A stretch of 64,000 nucleotides of DNA from Garcia nutans (GCA_947685225.1 CANTUV010000037.1:25315001-25379000), one strand, 5' to 3'. Shown: positions 32,502-44,372, counted from the stretch's first letter. Notes: generated by a model not told the origin, from the letters alone. Numbers and translations are program-made.

Positions 32502-33371
32502 AAAAAATGTAACACCCTTATACCCTATATACATATAAAACATACACCTAGTATATGTAAAATATGCATATGTAGTATAAGAATGTAACAATTCAGTTTT
32601 AATAAAAAATTTTATATTCCCAAATTAATATCCCAAACATTAAAAATGTATTTTAATAAGAAAATAAAATATCTTTGTTAGTTTTAGGTACCCAAAATAA
32701 GTATTTTATATAAAATCTCTGGAAAACATTTGCCAGAGTTTTTTCTGTAAAATGAATATCCCAAAATTTAAAATAACTAAACCTATAGAAAAATACACTC
32801 CCAAAAATAGTAAATCACATAAATCTCCATAATTTCTGAATCTCCTCCCATTTTCCTCAAAAACTTTAAATATTTTCATATATATGTAACTTATATACAA
32901 TCCCATATTACAAAGTTTAATCCAGAAACTCTTTATAGTTTACAACACTCCCAGATATGTAAACATAATATACAAAATTATGATATGCTCTATAAAGTAG
33001 AATGTATGCATGGCAGAAACTAACTTTGATCATGTGGCAGCAAAATCACCTCAAGCTCAACCAACCTCAAGGTTAGACCTGACCAGGTCTAGATGAACTC
33101 TCTGTATCTACCGGATCAACCTTGTCACATGCGCAATGAATTTCAATCACACTAAGCTAAAAGCCTAGTAGTACATACTTTGATAATATTAAAACTTTAA
33201 AATAAAAGACATTGCTTAATTTTGTTTCATGGCATTTCACATTGCAATATGCAATTCCACTTTATTTCATATTCATTATACTTTATAAGAAACACATTAA
33301 CACATACACAAGTATTGGGCCCAATTAACCTTATACAATATTCAAAACCAAAGTTGTTGTTTTGGTTTCTT

Positions 33372-33516
33372 TTGACACCTAATGTTTACCCTAAAGGCAA
33401 TATAAGTGACACCCAGTGTCTAGCCCGAGGGCAAATCATGGTGACGTCCAACATCTGGCCTAAAGGAAAATCAAATATCAGTAATGCCTAGCATCTAGTC
33501 CAAAGGCAATCATAGG
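33372..33516. repeat. Four-copy tandem repeat with mini-hairpins in element B LTR
   Basis: Units of about 35 bp at 33372, 33407, 33442 and 33482. They contain GACAC-CCA-GTGTC, GACGT-CCA-ACATC and ATGC-CTA-GCAT: different arms that still pair (the second imperfectly) around a C-rich loop. Element A has GACAC-CAT-GTGTC at the same place (about 6078). Confidence 0.78.
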
Positions 33517-33880
33517 CATGCCACCAAACACAAAACTCTAAAGTTGAATAATATATTAGGCGACACACAAATAATACATATTTTCATAAACAACTTTCTT
33601 ATCACATTGCATTTTTTTCCTCATTTCCCATTCATAATCATACAAAATGGCTTTAATTTAATAAATCATATCGTTTAATCAACAATGCATGTTACTTTGC
33701 ATTATAAATACAATAGCCAAACATTTTGGGCTATTCCCATATAATGCATACCAAACACATTTCACTCATTTTAGCCATTAATAATGGCTTTTAATAATAT
33801 ATATATATATATATATATAATGCAAATACATCATTTTACATGTCATATCACAATGTACATGAATACTCAAATAACCAAGT

Positions 33881-33916
33881 AGCTTAACACATTTTCTATC
33901 TAAAATGTGTTAAGCT
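33881..33916. other. Conserved LTR hairpin, element B 5' LTR
   Basis: Perfect 15-bp arms and loop CTATCT, as at 13926-13961. About 39 nt downstream, in transcription direction, of AAGGTATGTA. Confidence 0.88.
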
Positions 33917-35066
33917 AAATTGAATGCAATCACTTCCAAACTATCAAAAGTATGTACATACCTTAATTAATACCCAAATCAAAGCTAATGTATCGCTTTA
34001 ACTTTCACTTTCAAGATGCCCTTCAATACTAAGGTTAGGCAAAATACTTCCACTTAATGCCTAATAAAAACGTGAGTAAATATAATTATTTAGAATCACA
34101 TTTCAAAGCATTTCAAATATAAAACCCTAATTAAGCATCATTCTTACCAATTTTCCAAATTTTGCCTTACCTCACTTTAATATTAGAATTCCATTCAAAT
34201 CCATTTTAATTGGTGTTTTAAATTTATTTTTATTACTACAATCACATTAGAACATTTTTTAACCAATTATATCAAATAAATACCAATTCTTTAACAAAAC
34301 CCTAAAATGTGCCCTAAGCCTCTTCATTTCTAATTCTTCATTCCAACCCATTCTAAATGTTAATCTAAGCCCATTTCCATAATTTAAATCATTTAATAAC
34401 ATGATTTATACATTAAAATCAAATAAATATCCAAACTTGATCAAATCCATCATTTAACCATAGAATCCTTGTTTAATCACCAAAATAACATCATACATAC
34501 CAATTCCAGCATTTATAACATACATACTTAAAATTCCAAACTTCAAATATTCATAGTTTTCATGGAAATTTAAAAATTAGGAAAAAGGAACTTACTAACT
34601 TATTTGAAATCCACCAAAACTCTAATGAATTCTTGAAAATCCTTGCTAAACTAAGTAGTTGGATGAAGATAACATCACCCTCCCATAGCCATGGAGGTCT
34701 CGGCCTAAGGAAGAAGAAAAGAAGAAGAAGAAGATTTAATTTTTTTTTTATTTTTCTCTTTTTTCACTTAATACCATATATATATTATTTTATTTATTTA
34801 TTTATTTATTTATTTTAAAATGATAATTTATATCTTCCATTCATAAATAATTTATTTTTAAATTATTTAATTAATTTTAATTTTATAAGGTATATTTACC
34901 ATTTTGCCATTTGATTTTCTTACTTATTTTGACTTTTGTATATGTTATATATATTCCATATATACCTCACATATACATTCCATTTTCTCACTTCTAACCC
35001 TCATTCAAATTATTTATTTAATTCAATTAATTTAATTTAATTTTTTGTAATTTGATGGATGTTACA

Positions 35067-35446
35067 TATTTTCTTCATTACCTGAGCTATTTTTCATCTA
35101 CATCATCTTTATCCTTTACTTCTATCTGACATAACCAAAACTTTACATAACCAAAACTCATAAAAAATAAGCTTAAAAGAACAAAACTTACTTGAATCTT
35201 CAATATCTCTTCAAAATCAACTTGAATCCTTTTATTTTTTAGATAAAAATTTGAGTAGAAAATGTAGAGTTTTTTTTATTAAGAAATTCGGCTAAATGTA
35301 AGAAAGAAGAACAAGAAGACTTTTCTTTCCTCTTTTTTCATTCATCACTATCCTTTATATATATATCTATGGTGTGCGTGTGTGTCTGTGTGTGTATGTA
35401 TATATCATCTTTCTTCTTTTATTTTTTCTAACTTATTATTATTATT

Positions 35447-35483
<37 letters not shown>

Positions 35484-35519
35484 TTGTTATTGTTGTATAT
35501 TAAAACTATGGATGTTACA
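35067..35519 (-). repeat. Probable old Tekay-like LTR remnant
   Basis: Ends GATGTTACA at 35511-35519 like the LTRs of A and B. It has a similar layout (a stretch with a TTACTTG donor-like motif, GAAGAA tract, AT-rich end) but a clearly different sequence. Element B is inserted in it. Contains TA- and TG-rich simple repeats near 35355-35405. Tentative. Confidence 0.4.
35434..35481. repeat. ATT / GTT microsatellite
   Basis: An ATT run (35434-35449) passes directly into a GTT run (to about 35481). Confidence 0.92.
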
Positions 35520-35791
35520 AAATATCAAAAATAAAAGTAAAAACATAAAAAATGATATATTTCTTACACGCCAATTGAACAATAGTATAATAGTTGAACA
35601 ATAGTATTATGATTTTAAAACTGAATAGTATTATGGGGAAGATAAGAATAACGTAGTATCAATAACTAATTATTATCAATATCAAATAAGATATCATAAT
35701 CTTATTTAAACTCTTCAAATATAATCATTATCAAATATGATATCCTTCTAATAAAAAAATATAATATCTTAATTTTATTTAAACTCTCTTT
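35520..35791. other. AT-rich sequence, unrecognised
   Basis: No ORF. Two imperfect copies of about 80 bp sharing ATCAAATA-GATATC and CTTATTTAAACTCT/ATTTAAACTCT lie at about 35678-35790. Confidence 0.4.
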
Positions 35792-36246
35792 GGGTGGGAA
35801 TATTTGCCCCTACACCTATGTTAAATGGATCTTGCTACTTCAACATTGTTAGGCTCAGGGCCTTAGAGAATACGGGCCTAAACTCGAATAAAATGAAGTC
35901 GTCACTCGGACGGGCTGAAAAAATAGAAAAGAGTGGATGACTTGATTCCTAAGGAATCCTCAGCCCCTATTGGGTTTGAAAAGTTGGGTATGCATGGGGT
36001 TGGTGAGAATAGCCCAGAACTACCATAACTCCCAGTTCATTAGAACCAGTCTCCTTTTCAGTTCTATATATTGTTAAATTCTTTAATTTACTATCATACC
36101 ATCCATACTACATACAATGGTAATAAATGAATTATTCATTATATATAAAAATCAAGAAAGTCCAAACAAACCAATAAAATGGGCACCCATATAAGATGAA
36201 AACATGCCCTTACAATAATGTCCAATGTCCAAAAACTAAATAAAAT
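35792..36246 (-). repeat. Element K: old Tat LTR fragment
   Basis: Minus-strand copy of the end of a Tat LTR: recognisable TTTGCCCC, GGCTCAGGGCCTTAGAGAATAC, the palindrome GATTCCTAAGGAATC near 35945 and the GTTCATTAGAAC hairpin. It is more diverged than any other copy here. It stops abruptly near 36246. Confidence 0.8.
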
Positions 36247-36503
36247 AGTGTTAGCCAAATAATTGGTCTCTATTTTGATCTTAGGCAATCAAGTTGAATA
36301 AGAGTAATATTTGTGTCAAGTTACATATTGCAGGACTTTAATTTTTAGAGAAACCTCAAAGAGCCCGACCGAACCAGAAGCTAGGCCAACCGAACTCAAG
36401 AGAAGAAGACTATACCAAGCTCTAGCATGACAGAACCTTTACCAAGCTGATGGACTTAGTTGATGAGCATTTTATGAACATTCCAAAACTGAGCTAAGTA
36501 TGG
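36247..36503. other. Unrecognised sequence between two Tat LTRs
   Basis: About 250 bp, not AT-rich, with repeated CCGAACC/GACCGAACC and AAGCT words. No ORF of note and no match elsewhere in the window. Confidence 0.35.
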
Positions 36504-36724
36504 TGAAGACCTTTAATTTTGACCCCAATTCGATACGGTCCTTATTAAAGGATACCAAAATAAATTTTATCCGACTTTAAAATATTTAAACCTAGTTTAT
36601 AATTTTTAAGGAAGTCGGTTCGGATTAAAGAGGCATAAATTCAATTATAAAGCCCTAAAATCAAGTTGAATCGGCCCACATTAAAACTTTTCGATCCATA
36701 AATTAAAAAAGGCAAGAATAATTT

Positions 36725-36901
36725 GAGTCAGGCCGGCATGAGCCTGACACATGTTGATCTTGGCAGCCCAGATCGACATGAAGTTGGATTCATGTCGACC
36801 TGGGCACACTAGGTCAACATGAGCATGCTTCATATCGATCTAGCAGCCCAGATTGACATGAGGTTGGACTCATGTCGACCTAGGGCAACTAGGTCGACAT
36901 G
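36725..36901. repeat. Cluster of GTCGAC hairpins in LTR of element H
   Basis: Four successive palindromes. The last is perfect: CATGTCGACCTAG, loop GGCAA, CTAGGTCGACATG (36871-36901). Earlier ones replace GACCT/AGGTC with GATCT/AGATC, keeping the pairing. Another hairpin, GTCAGGC/GCCTGAC, starts the cluster. It lies at the place where G, I and J have unrelated GC-rich hairpins. Confidence 0.8.
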
Positions 36902-36980
36902 GCTTTGGTCCTAATTCAATTAGAATTTGTTTTAAGGACTGATTAATATTAGGTTAAGGATTCTGAGTGAGGTAAGGGCC

Positions 36981-36988
36981 TATAAATA
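36981..36988 (+). promoter_or_regulatory. TATA box of element H LTR
   Basis: TATAAATA after GGGCC, at the place expected from other Tat LTRs. Confidence 0.7.
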
Positions 36989-37670
36989 ATAACATTTTAG
37001 AATTTAGAAAGGAGGGAGGGAACATTAACAAAGACAGTAAAGAACGTTAACAAGGGCAGCAAGGAACATTAAGAGGGTCGGCAATTAATATGAAGAAAGA
37101 TTAAATGGCAAAGCAGACGACAGCAAAAAGAAATTAACAACGAGCAGCACTGATTAGTCAACAATCCACCAAAGACAGCAATGGTGTCTTTGTTCATTGT
37201 TCATCCAGAAGTCAATTATGGAGGAACCAACAATGGAGGTTTGATCTTTAATCATAAATTATTAATGCTCATAGTAGCTTTGTTTCTTTGATTAATAAGA
37301 ACATGCATGTAGTAACTTGATCTTTGAACACGCAGTACCTTAATCTTTGAACATGCAGTAAATTGACCTTTATTTCATTAACTTTAATCGTTTGCTTTAA
37401 TTAATACATTGATCAGTTGGTATTCATAACTCCACTTGCATGTTTCATAAAAAAACTTAAAACTATCCAGTAGTTGTTGAGGATTTAAATTAATTATCAG
37501 AATCTATTCTTTTACTAAAACTTCAAGAACCGTAGGTTATTTTATTGAAACTCAAAACCTTAAACTATTTTTATCCAAAAGCTTAAACCATTTCATTATT
37601 AAACTCCAAAATATTGATTATTTTTCCAAAACCTTGACTTATCTCTTCAAATCCAAAATTATTTTCTAAG

Positions 37671-37806
37671 GCAGTAAGTTAAACCCTAAAAACCCTAATT
37701 CCAAACCCTGAATTCGCAGTATGTTAAACCCTAAAAAACCCTAATTCCAAACCCTGAATTCGCAATAAGTAAAACCCTAAAAACCCTAATTCCAAACCCT
37801 GAATTC
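37671..37806. repeat. Three tandem 45-46 bp units rich in CCCTAA
   Basis: Units at 37671-37715, 37716-37761 and 37762-37806. Each has AAACCCTAAAAACCCTAATT followed by CCAAACCCTGAATTC. The motif equals the plant telomere unit or telobox, but it is spaced and not a telomeric array. Confidence 0.88.
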
Positions 37807-38686
37807 TAAAACCCTAGTTTCAAAAAACTCTAATTTCAAAACCCTAATTACAAAACTCTAGTTTCTATAACCCTAATTTCTAAAACCATAAGTTTAAAAA
37901 ACCCTATTCTAAGATGTAAATTCTAAATTTATATATTTATTACTTTATTTAATTTTAGATTATGTGGTTATTATATGTTTTATTTATTACTTTATTTGAT
38001 TATGTGGTTTATTATATGTTTTGATGGTTGATTTATTTAATTTCAAGGCTTGATTTATTTAATTTATAATGGATGGATATTTTCTTTATTATTATGATTA
38101 TTATTTGTTTGTTTTTGTATTAAAATTGTAAGAGGTATGTTTCCACTTTATGGGTATCTCATTAGTTAAATTTGATATAATTTAAATTGCTTTTATATTT
38201 TGAACCAATTTAAAGGACATGTTTCCACCTTTCAATGGGTGTCCTATTTAGTTTAGACATGGACGATGTAAGGACATGTTTCCATCCTCGGATGGGTGTC
38301 CATTTATTGGCTTTGTTTGTATATTGATTTTAATATAATGATGCTTTATTTTAATTATTTCATGTAGTATGGATAATATTGTTATATTTAAGAATTTTAT
38401 AATATTAAGACCTGCAAAGGAGGCCGGTTCCAATGAATCGGGCATTGTGGGGGTGCTGGGCCATTTCTCACCTTCCCCACACATACTCAACTTTTCGAAC
38501 CCATTAGGGGGTTGGAGATTCCTTAGGAATCGAGTCATCCACATCTTTCTTTTTCCCTACCCGTCCGGGTGGCCACTCCATTTTCTCCGGGCTTAGGCCC
38601 ATGTTCTCTTAGGCCCCGAGCCTAAATAGTGCCGAAGTCGCAAGAACCATTGCATCGGGAGTGGGGGCAAAAATCCACGCTCACAG

Positions 38687-38704
38687 CGGCGACTCCACTA
38701 GAGA
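38687..38704 (+). other. Primer binding site of element H (Arg tRNA, mutated)
   Basis: CGGCGACTCCACTAGAGA, three changes from the site in G and I, one base after the LTR end. Confidence 0.82.
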
Positions 38705-39847
38705 TAAGAGTAGTTGATTCCATTGGTCTTTATATTATTCAATTCTTTCTTATAATTATATTATCCATTGCATCATATTAGATTGCATCGTATGTGTGAG
38801 TTAGGATGCCCGTGTTACCCATGTTGTGTTATGTAAGGGATACCATACTTTCACTCAAGGTATGGAGATCGAGCATGGCATAACCACTCATAGCCTTGTA
38901 CCATTTGGTATATAGTTGCTATGGGAACCTAAGCCTTTTAACCCAAAGACTAAACCTCATGGAATTGGCCTAGTTGCTTTCCTTAGGTTTTACCCCAAAT
39001 GCTTGTTGTTTGACTATTGTTAATTTGTCTTGGCTTAAATCATGGCTTATTTAGTTTGTTCTTTTTCTAATATGACCTAAGTACATCGTAAGCTCAAAAT
39101 AAATTTTTCTTTAAAGTCCAAAAGACCAAAGCAATTTTCAAAAATTTTTAAAATGGTCTTTGGATATAAAACTTTTCATAAACAAATTCTTTTTCTCATG
39201 ACCCAAATACTAAGCCCAAAATCCATTTTTTTTCTAAAATTTTTTACAATGGGCTTAGAAACAAAATTATTTTCAACCTTTAAATGAGCTTACAAATTAT
39301 TTAGGTTAATTACGAAATACTAAAAATCAATTGTGAGCCTAGTTTGTACTAAGAATAATTAATCATGGGCTTGTTTTTGGCATGAATCATTAGTTACTTT
39401 TTCAAGTGAGAAATCTATTTATAATAAACCTCATAATTTAGTTCTAATCCAATATAGCATAAAAGCTACTTTAGTTGGTTGAATGGATTAAAACCTAAGT
39501 AATGTAAATTATCATGAACTGATTTCCATTTTTAAAATATAACTATTGATTGAAACGTCCGAGGAAATTATTCGAAAACAAGATACCCCATGTTGATATT
39601 TTATTAACCATATACCTAAAAAAAGAGATTCGCCATTCATGTGTGAAAGTTATAAGGTTGGAAGGAACGTCCTATTTATCCTTGTTTGTTTATTGTTTGT
39701 GCATACATGCATACATTTGCATCTCATATCATTAATCCCTTTTGGCTCACAGCCCTGGATTATGAATATTCAAAAGCTTATGATAATCCAACCTACGTCG
39801 GAGATGAAGAATCTAGTAAGGACTCGATCACTTTCTCACCAAAAGCA
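38705..39847 (+). other. Leader of element H
   Basis: Same leader as G and I. In this copy the gag frame stays open upstream of the ATG from 39686 (HIINPFWLTALDYEYSKAYD, NPTYVGDEESSKDSITFSPK). Confidence 0.6.
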
Positions 39848-41331
39848 ATGGAGCCCAAAAAAGTGAAAAGAATGGTGGATGAAGCCCTCAATGCCAAGAT
39901 GGAAGAAATAAAGGAGGCCCTGGCCGAGACCATGAAGAATCAATTGGCTACAATTTTAGAAAACAATACCAAAGTACCTGCTAGCACCAAGAAGCCAAAG
40001 GACAAAGGGAAGGCTAAGGTTGGTGAAGTGGCTTTTGATGATGACAAGGTAGTCCTTGATGATGATGACGACTGGGCTCAATACTTCCAAGATCCTCAAA
40101 ACAAAAAGGAGCCAAAGGTTATTGAGAAGACCACTATTGAAAAGATCGAGACGTCTAATGTTGAGAAGATGATTGCTGATTTAGAAAAGAAATTTGAGAA
40201 GAAGCTGAAAACTAAAGAAATGTCCAAAGTTGACAAATTATTTGAGCTAGACGAAGAAGTTCCATACAAATTCAAGATGCCATCATTTGCAAAGTTTGAT
40301 AGAACCGAAAATCCTCACCTCCATGTGAAGCAGTATATCACTACTATGCAGTCTGCCTGAGCTACTAAGGCTCAAACTCTATGATATTTCATGCTCTCAT
40401 TGGACCCTATTGTCCAAAATTGATTCAACATCTTAGAGGAAAGTACTCAAAAAGAATGGGACATGTTGTACAAGGCTTTCATTTAGCAATATGGGTACAA
40501 TGTCGAGTTGGAAGTTACCTTAATGGAAGTTGAGTCCATTAGACAAAGGCCAAATGAGAATTTTATGGACTATGTCAAAAGATGGAGAAATAAGGCTGCT
40601 TTTCTTAAGAAGAGACCCGATCAATCTGATCAAATAAGGATGATTGTGAGAGGGGTATTGCCTTGTCTTCATGAAAGAATGTCTCATATACTCATCCGTG
40701 ATTTCAAAGATCTTCTCCAAGCTGGTGTGCAAATTGAAGAATGGGAAAGGGAGAAGAATCGCTTTTCAATAATAAGGAATGAGAAAGGGAACTACCAGCC
40801 TAGCAATCAAAGCACGCAAAAAGAAGTTGATGTTAATGGGATTGGTCAAGGAAATAAAAGAAAATTCTCAGAATTGGGGAAACCTCTATCTTGGATTTTC
40901 AGCAAGCTGCAAAAGAAAGGCTTATTACAACCGTTGGCTCCTCGACAGCTACATAATCCTCTCTCACAGTGGAGACTCCACTAGGGATGAACAATTGGGT
41001 TTTTCAAAGTGGCAACCGTTGGTTTAACCTACAGTTCTTGAATAATCCCCAACCACCAAACTTCAATGTCGAGGCCTTCTGTCAATTTCATCAAATGCAA
41101 GGGCATGAAATAGATAAATGTGCTCATCTAAGGCATGAGATCCAAGATTTGATTGACAGTGGTAAGTTACCTGAGCCGGATAAGCCCAATACCAAAAGCA
41201 ATCCTCTGCCTAAGTTCAACAGAGTGCCACCACCAGCAACCTTCATGGTGGTAAAAGGATTGGAAGAAGATTTTATTTTATCATCCATTCAAAATGGAAA
41301 AATTGAAGATGTGAAAGGAGAAGAAGCTTAA
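39848..41331 (+). pseudogene. gag: Element H gag (Tat), broken
   Basis: Starts MEPKKVKRMVDEALNAKMEE. Lysine/acid-rich first third with DDDDDWAQYFQDP and MIADLEKKFEKKLK (possible coiled coil), then FKMPSFAKFDRTENPHLHVK. Three stops follow within the capsid: TGA at 40358 (CGA in G), TGA for Trp in VQNWFN, TAG for Gln before QYGYN. The frame then continues from 40508 to about 40960. A filler of about 80 bp (40963-41050) shifts the frame into the knuckle CQFHQMQGHEIDKC. Ends EDVKGEEA at 41329-41331. Confidence 0.83.
40963..41050 (+). other. Filler resembling an LTR/primer-site junction inside gag of H
   Basis: CTCACAGTGGAGACTCCACT at 40963-40982, followed by AGGGAT, closely resembles the LTR end plus Arg-tRNA primer site of this family (CTCACA then GTGGCGACTCCACTGGGGA). 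About 60 further bases are of unknown origin. G and I have no such sequence here. Confidence 0.65.
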
Positions 41332-41406
41332 CTCAACAAACTTCCCTTGGCTTATTTGTTTTTCTTGTTTTATTTTTTTCTTTAATATTTAAATGGAATA
41401 ATCATG

Positions 41407-42298
41407 TGTAAGTGGGGATTTTCTCCCCCACTCCCGGTGGAATGGTTCTTATGACTTCGGTACTGTTTAGACTCGATGCCTTAGAGAACACGGACCTAAG
41501 TCCGGAGAAAATGGAGTCACCACCCTGATGGGCCGAGAAAAAAAGAAAGGGGTGGATGACTCGATTCCTAAGGAATCCCTAACCCCCTAATGGGTTCAGA
41601 AATTTGGGTACGTGTGGGGAAGGTGAGAAATGGCCCAGCACCCCCACAATGCCCTGTTCATTGAAACCGGCCTCCTTTACATGTCTTAATATTATAAAAT
41701 TCTTAAATATAACAATATTATCCATATTACACACAATAATTAAAATAAAGCATCGATATATTGAAAATTAAAATAATGTCCAAGCAAAATAAATAAATGG
41801 ACACCCATTCGAAGATGGAAACATGCCCTTACATAATCCATGCCTAAATAGGACACCCACCGAAAGGTAGAAACATGTCCTTTACATTGGCTCTAAAATA
41901 GAAAAGCAATTTAAATTACATGATATTTAATTAATGAGGTACCCACCAAGTGGAAACATACCTCTTACAACATTTGGAAATTAAAATAAATCTATAAAGT
42001 AAATAACCATTCATCATAAATAAATCATTCACCAAAGACATTAAACATCAATCAAAATATAATATAAACATCCATCCATGATAAATTAAATAAATCAAGC
42101 ATTAGAATTAAATAAATTAAAGCATATAAAATAAATCAAAGCATAATCAAATATAAAATTGAATAAAGCAAATAAAGATTCAAATTAGGGCTGCTGTTTC
42201 TATTTAAGATTTTTTTTAATGTGTTTAGGGTTTTGGAATTTATGAGTTTAAGCTACTGTGAGTTTTAAAGGAATTGAAATGGATTAAAGTTTTATAAT
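41407..42298 (-). repeat. Element J: LTR of a minus-strand Tat element, left piece
   Basis: On the minus strand this is the end of the LTR: palindrome GATTCCTAAGGAATC near 41562, hairpin block, and terminus CCCCACTTACA at 41407. It is interrupted at 42298 by element I and resumes at 62264. The last bases, ATAAT, are I's target duplication. The expected J target duplication on this side is tcatg (41402-41406). Confidence 0.87.
42294..42298. repeat. Target site duplication ATAAT (left of element I)
   Basis: ATAAT before TGTAGACCC; repeated at 62259-62263 right after CTCACA. Confidence 0.94.
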
Positions 42299-42807
42299 TG
42301 TAGACCCTTAATTTTTGACCCAATCCGGTCCAATATGTTTTATTTAGTCCAAAATGATTTTTGTTGTCTAATTAGTCCAAAATAATTTTTGCTTTAGTAT
42401 CTAATTTTTATTAATAAAAAATAAAAATAAACAAATAAAAATCAAAAAATAAAAATAAAAATAAAAATCTAAGTCAAAAAAATCGGCAGCGAAAAACCGT
42501 CCCACGGACTCGTGGGCACGGGCCTGTGGGCATTTCCTGCGGGCGAAATCATTGTGCTATTTCGCACTATTTTGCACGCAGAAATTTTCTGCCTGCGAAG
42601 TAGCTTACGGGCCCACTCCACACGCTCTGCCGTAGCCAGCTGCAACAGATTTTTTTGCCAGCGCAGTTTTTCCGCAGCAGTTTTTTTTCGGCAGCGCAAA
42701 TTTTCCGACGCAAATTTTTCGAAACCTAATCCACTTAGGTTTTGGTTTCTTTTTTTTTATTAATATTACTTACCTTAACTAATTAGGAATAAACAACCTC
42801 AAACCAC

Positions 42808-42815
42808 TATAAATA
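42808..42815 (+). promoter_or_regulatory. TATA box of element I 5' LTR
   Basis: TATAAATA after AACCAC, just downstream of the GC-rich cluster. Confidence 0.75.
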
Positions 42816-44367
42816 AGGACCAAAGACAATTAAAAAAGGGGAGGCAAAAATCCAAGAGTAGTTTGGAAAATTTGAAACCAAATCAAGGAAGGAAAAGAAG
42901 AAATTCAATTCAACTCTTTTCTGGAACAGCAGCAGCACGATTTAGAGGATTCAAAGGCAAAAAAAGGCTTGTCTTTGAAGCTAGTTCATCCAAGAAGAAT
43001 TGTTTTTGGAGAAATCATCAAAAGAAGGTATGTGTTAATTATTTTTCTTTAATTATTTTTTTACACAGTAGCAAATTTATGAAATCAAAATTAAAAACCT
43101 TTGAACTTTAATTTAGTTTTTCTAAATCCAAAAAAAACCCTTATTTAATTGGTTTATCTTCCAAAAGGCTTAAAATTGTTATTTTTTCTTCTTAAAAACC
43201 TTAAAACTCTAATTGAACATATTCTTCAACAAAATCAAAATCAAATTCTGTTTCCTTCAAAACTTTAAACTTGGTACTTTTTCCTTCAAAAAGTCTTCTA
43301 AAACATCTTTTCTAGTTATAAAAACTTTAATTCACTTGTTTAAATTCATAAAATTCCATAAAATATCAAATTGATTTCCAAATTCCTAAAAATTATTCAC
43401 CACCCGTGACCCTACTTCCAAAATATCAAATCCAAATTCAACTTCCAAAATTCAAAATAATGAACACTAACCCTTTTAAATCCTTAAACCTTAATTTTTA
43501 TGAACCCTAAACCTTTTAAAACATTAAAAAACATAAAAACATAAAAACCTAAATTTTACACAATAGCTTAGGAACCCAATAACAAAAAATCACATTAAAG
43601 TATTTTAAAGTGTTTAAAACCCTAGTTTCATGATATCATCATTCAAACCTTAATTTTGTTAATCAAAGAGTCCTACCAACCCTAATTTATTTTAATTTCA
43701 TAAAAAGTCACAGTAGCCATAATTGGACTTTTATTTGCTTTATTCAATTCCATACTTGATTATGCTTTGATTTATTTCTTATGCTTTAATTTATTTAATT
43801 TCAATACTTGATTTATTTAATTTATCATGGATGGATGCTTATTTTCTATTTTGATTAATAGCTTTGATGAATGATTTATTTATGATGAATGATTATTTAC
43901 TTTTATCAATTAATTTAGATTTCTAAAAGTTGTAAGAGGTATGTTTCCACTTGGTGGGTACCTCATTGGTTAAACATCATATAATTTAATTTGCTTTTCT
44001 ATTTTAGAACCTATGTAAAGGGCATGTTTCTACCTCTTGGTGGGTGTCCTGTTTAGGCATGTGATTTAAGGACATGTTTCCATCCTTGGATGGGTGTCCA
44101 TTTATTTGCTTTGTTTGGACATTGCTTTGATTTTAATATAATGATGCTTTCTTTTAATTATTGTGTGTAATATGGATAATATTGTTATATTTAAGAATTT
44201 TATAATATTAAGACCTGTAAAGGAGGCCGGTTCCAATGAACCGAGCGTTGTGGGGGTGCTGGGCTATTTCTCACCTTCCCCACACGTACCCAACTTTCTG
44301 AACCCATTAGAGGTTGGGGATTCCTTAGGAATCGAGTCATCCACCCCTTTCTTTTTCCCGGCCCATC

Positions 44368-44372
44368 TGGGT
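44368..44372. repeat. Target site duplication TGGGT (left of element D)
   Basis: TGGGT before TGTAACACCC; repeated at 49728-49732. Confidence 0.95.

Larger units (their letters stand above)
13575..35066 (-). mobile_element. Element B: second Tekay/Del-like Ty3-Gypsy retrotransposon, with three insertions
   Basis: Minus-strand element. 5' LTR 32508-35066, Met-tRNA primer site (one mismatch), gag 31006-32337, pol 17135-20479, polypurine tract and 3' LTR (13575-14006 plus 15935-17134). It is interrupted by solo Tat LTR 14007-15929 and by complete Tat element G (20480-31000), both with perfect 5-bp duplications. Its 3' LTR is also cut by Athila element F. It is related to A but older: pol has many stops and the RT active site is mutated. 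B keeps the RNase H and integrase-start region that A has lost. Confidence 0.87.
32508..35066 (-). repeat. 5' LTR of element B
   Basis: 2559 bp from TGTAACACCC to TGTTACA. Contains a four-copy tandem repeat (33372-33516), the GGCATGCC palindrome, the 6-nt-loop hairpin and a splice-donor-like motif (minus AAGGTATGTA, about 33955-33963). Bases 35067-35071 (tattt) would be the target duplication; the partner is not in the window. Confidence 0.9.
36504..38685 (+). repeat. 5' LTR of element H
   Basis: Starts TGAAGACCTTTAATTTTGAC (diverged) and ends CGCTCACA. It has its own hairpin cluster (36725-36901), a TATA box (36981-36988), a three-copy tandem of CCCTAA-bearing units (37671-37806) and the conserved hairpin block near 38427-38532. 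Confidence 0.86.
36504..41406 (+). mobile_element. Element H: gag-only Tat retrotransposon, interrupted by element J
   Basis: 5' LTR (36504-38685), mutated Arg-tRNA primer site, leader and gag, then cut at 41406 by the LTR of minus-strand element J. The rest must lie right of the window. After gag (41332-41406) it follows G, not I: GCTTAACTCAACAAACTT and AATATTTAA are shared and there is no pol. Confidence 0.85.
42299..44372 (+). repeat. 5' LTR of element I, first piece
   Basis: From TGTAGACCC to the insertion of D in TCTGGGT. It has a GC-rich hairpin cluster (42480-42720), TATA box (42808-42815), long CCCTAA-type section and conserved hairpin block (about 44226-44336). It closely matches 60021-62140. 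Confidence 0.92.

Noticed and set aside
35067..36503. Possible host gene in the only stretch not clearly inside a named element
   Set aside because: No ORF, splice structure or motif; parts match LTR ends.
37671..37806. Interstitial telomere
   Set aside because: CCCTAAA words are separated by other bases in a 45-bp unit; not a head-to-tail telomere array.
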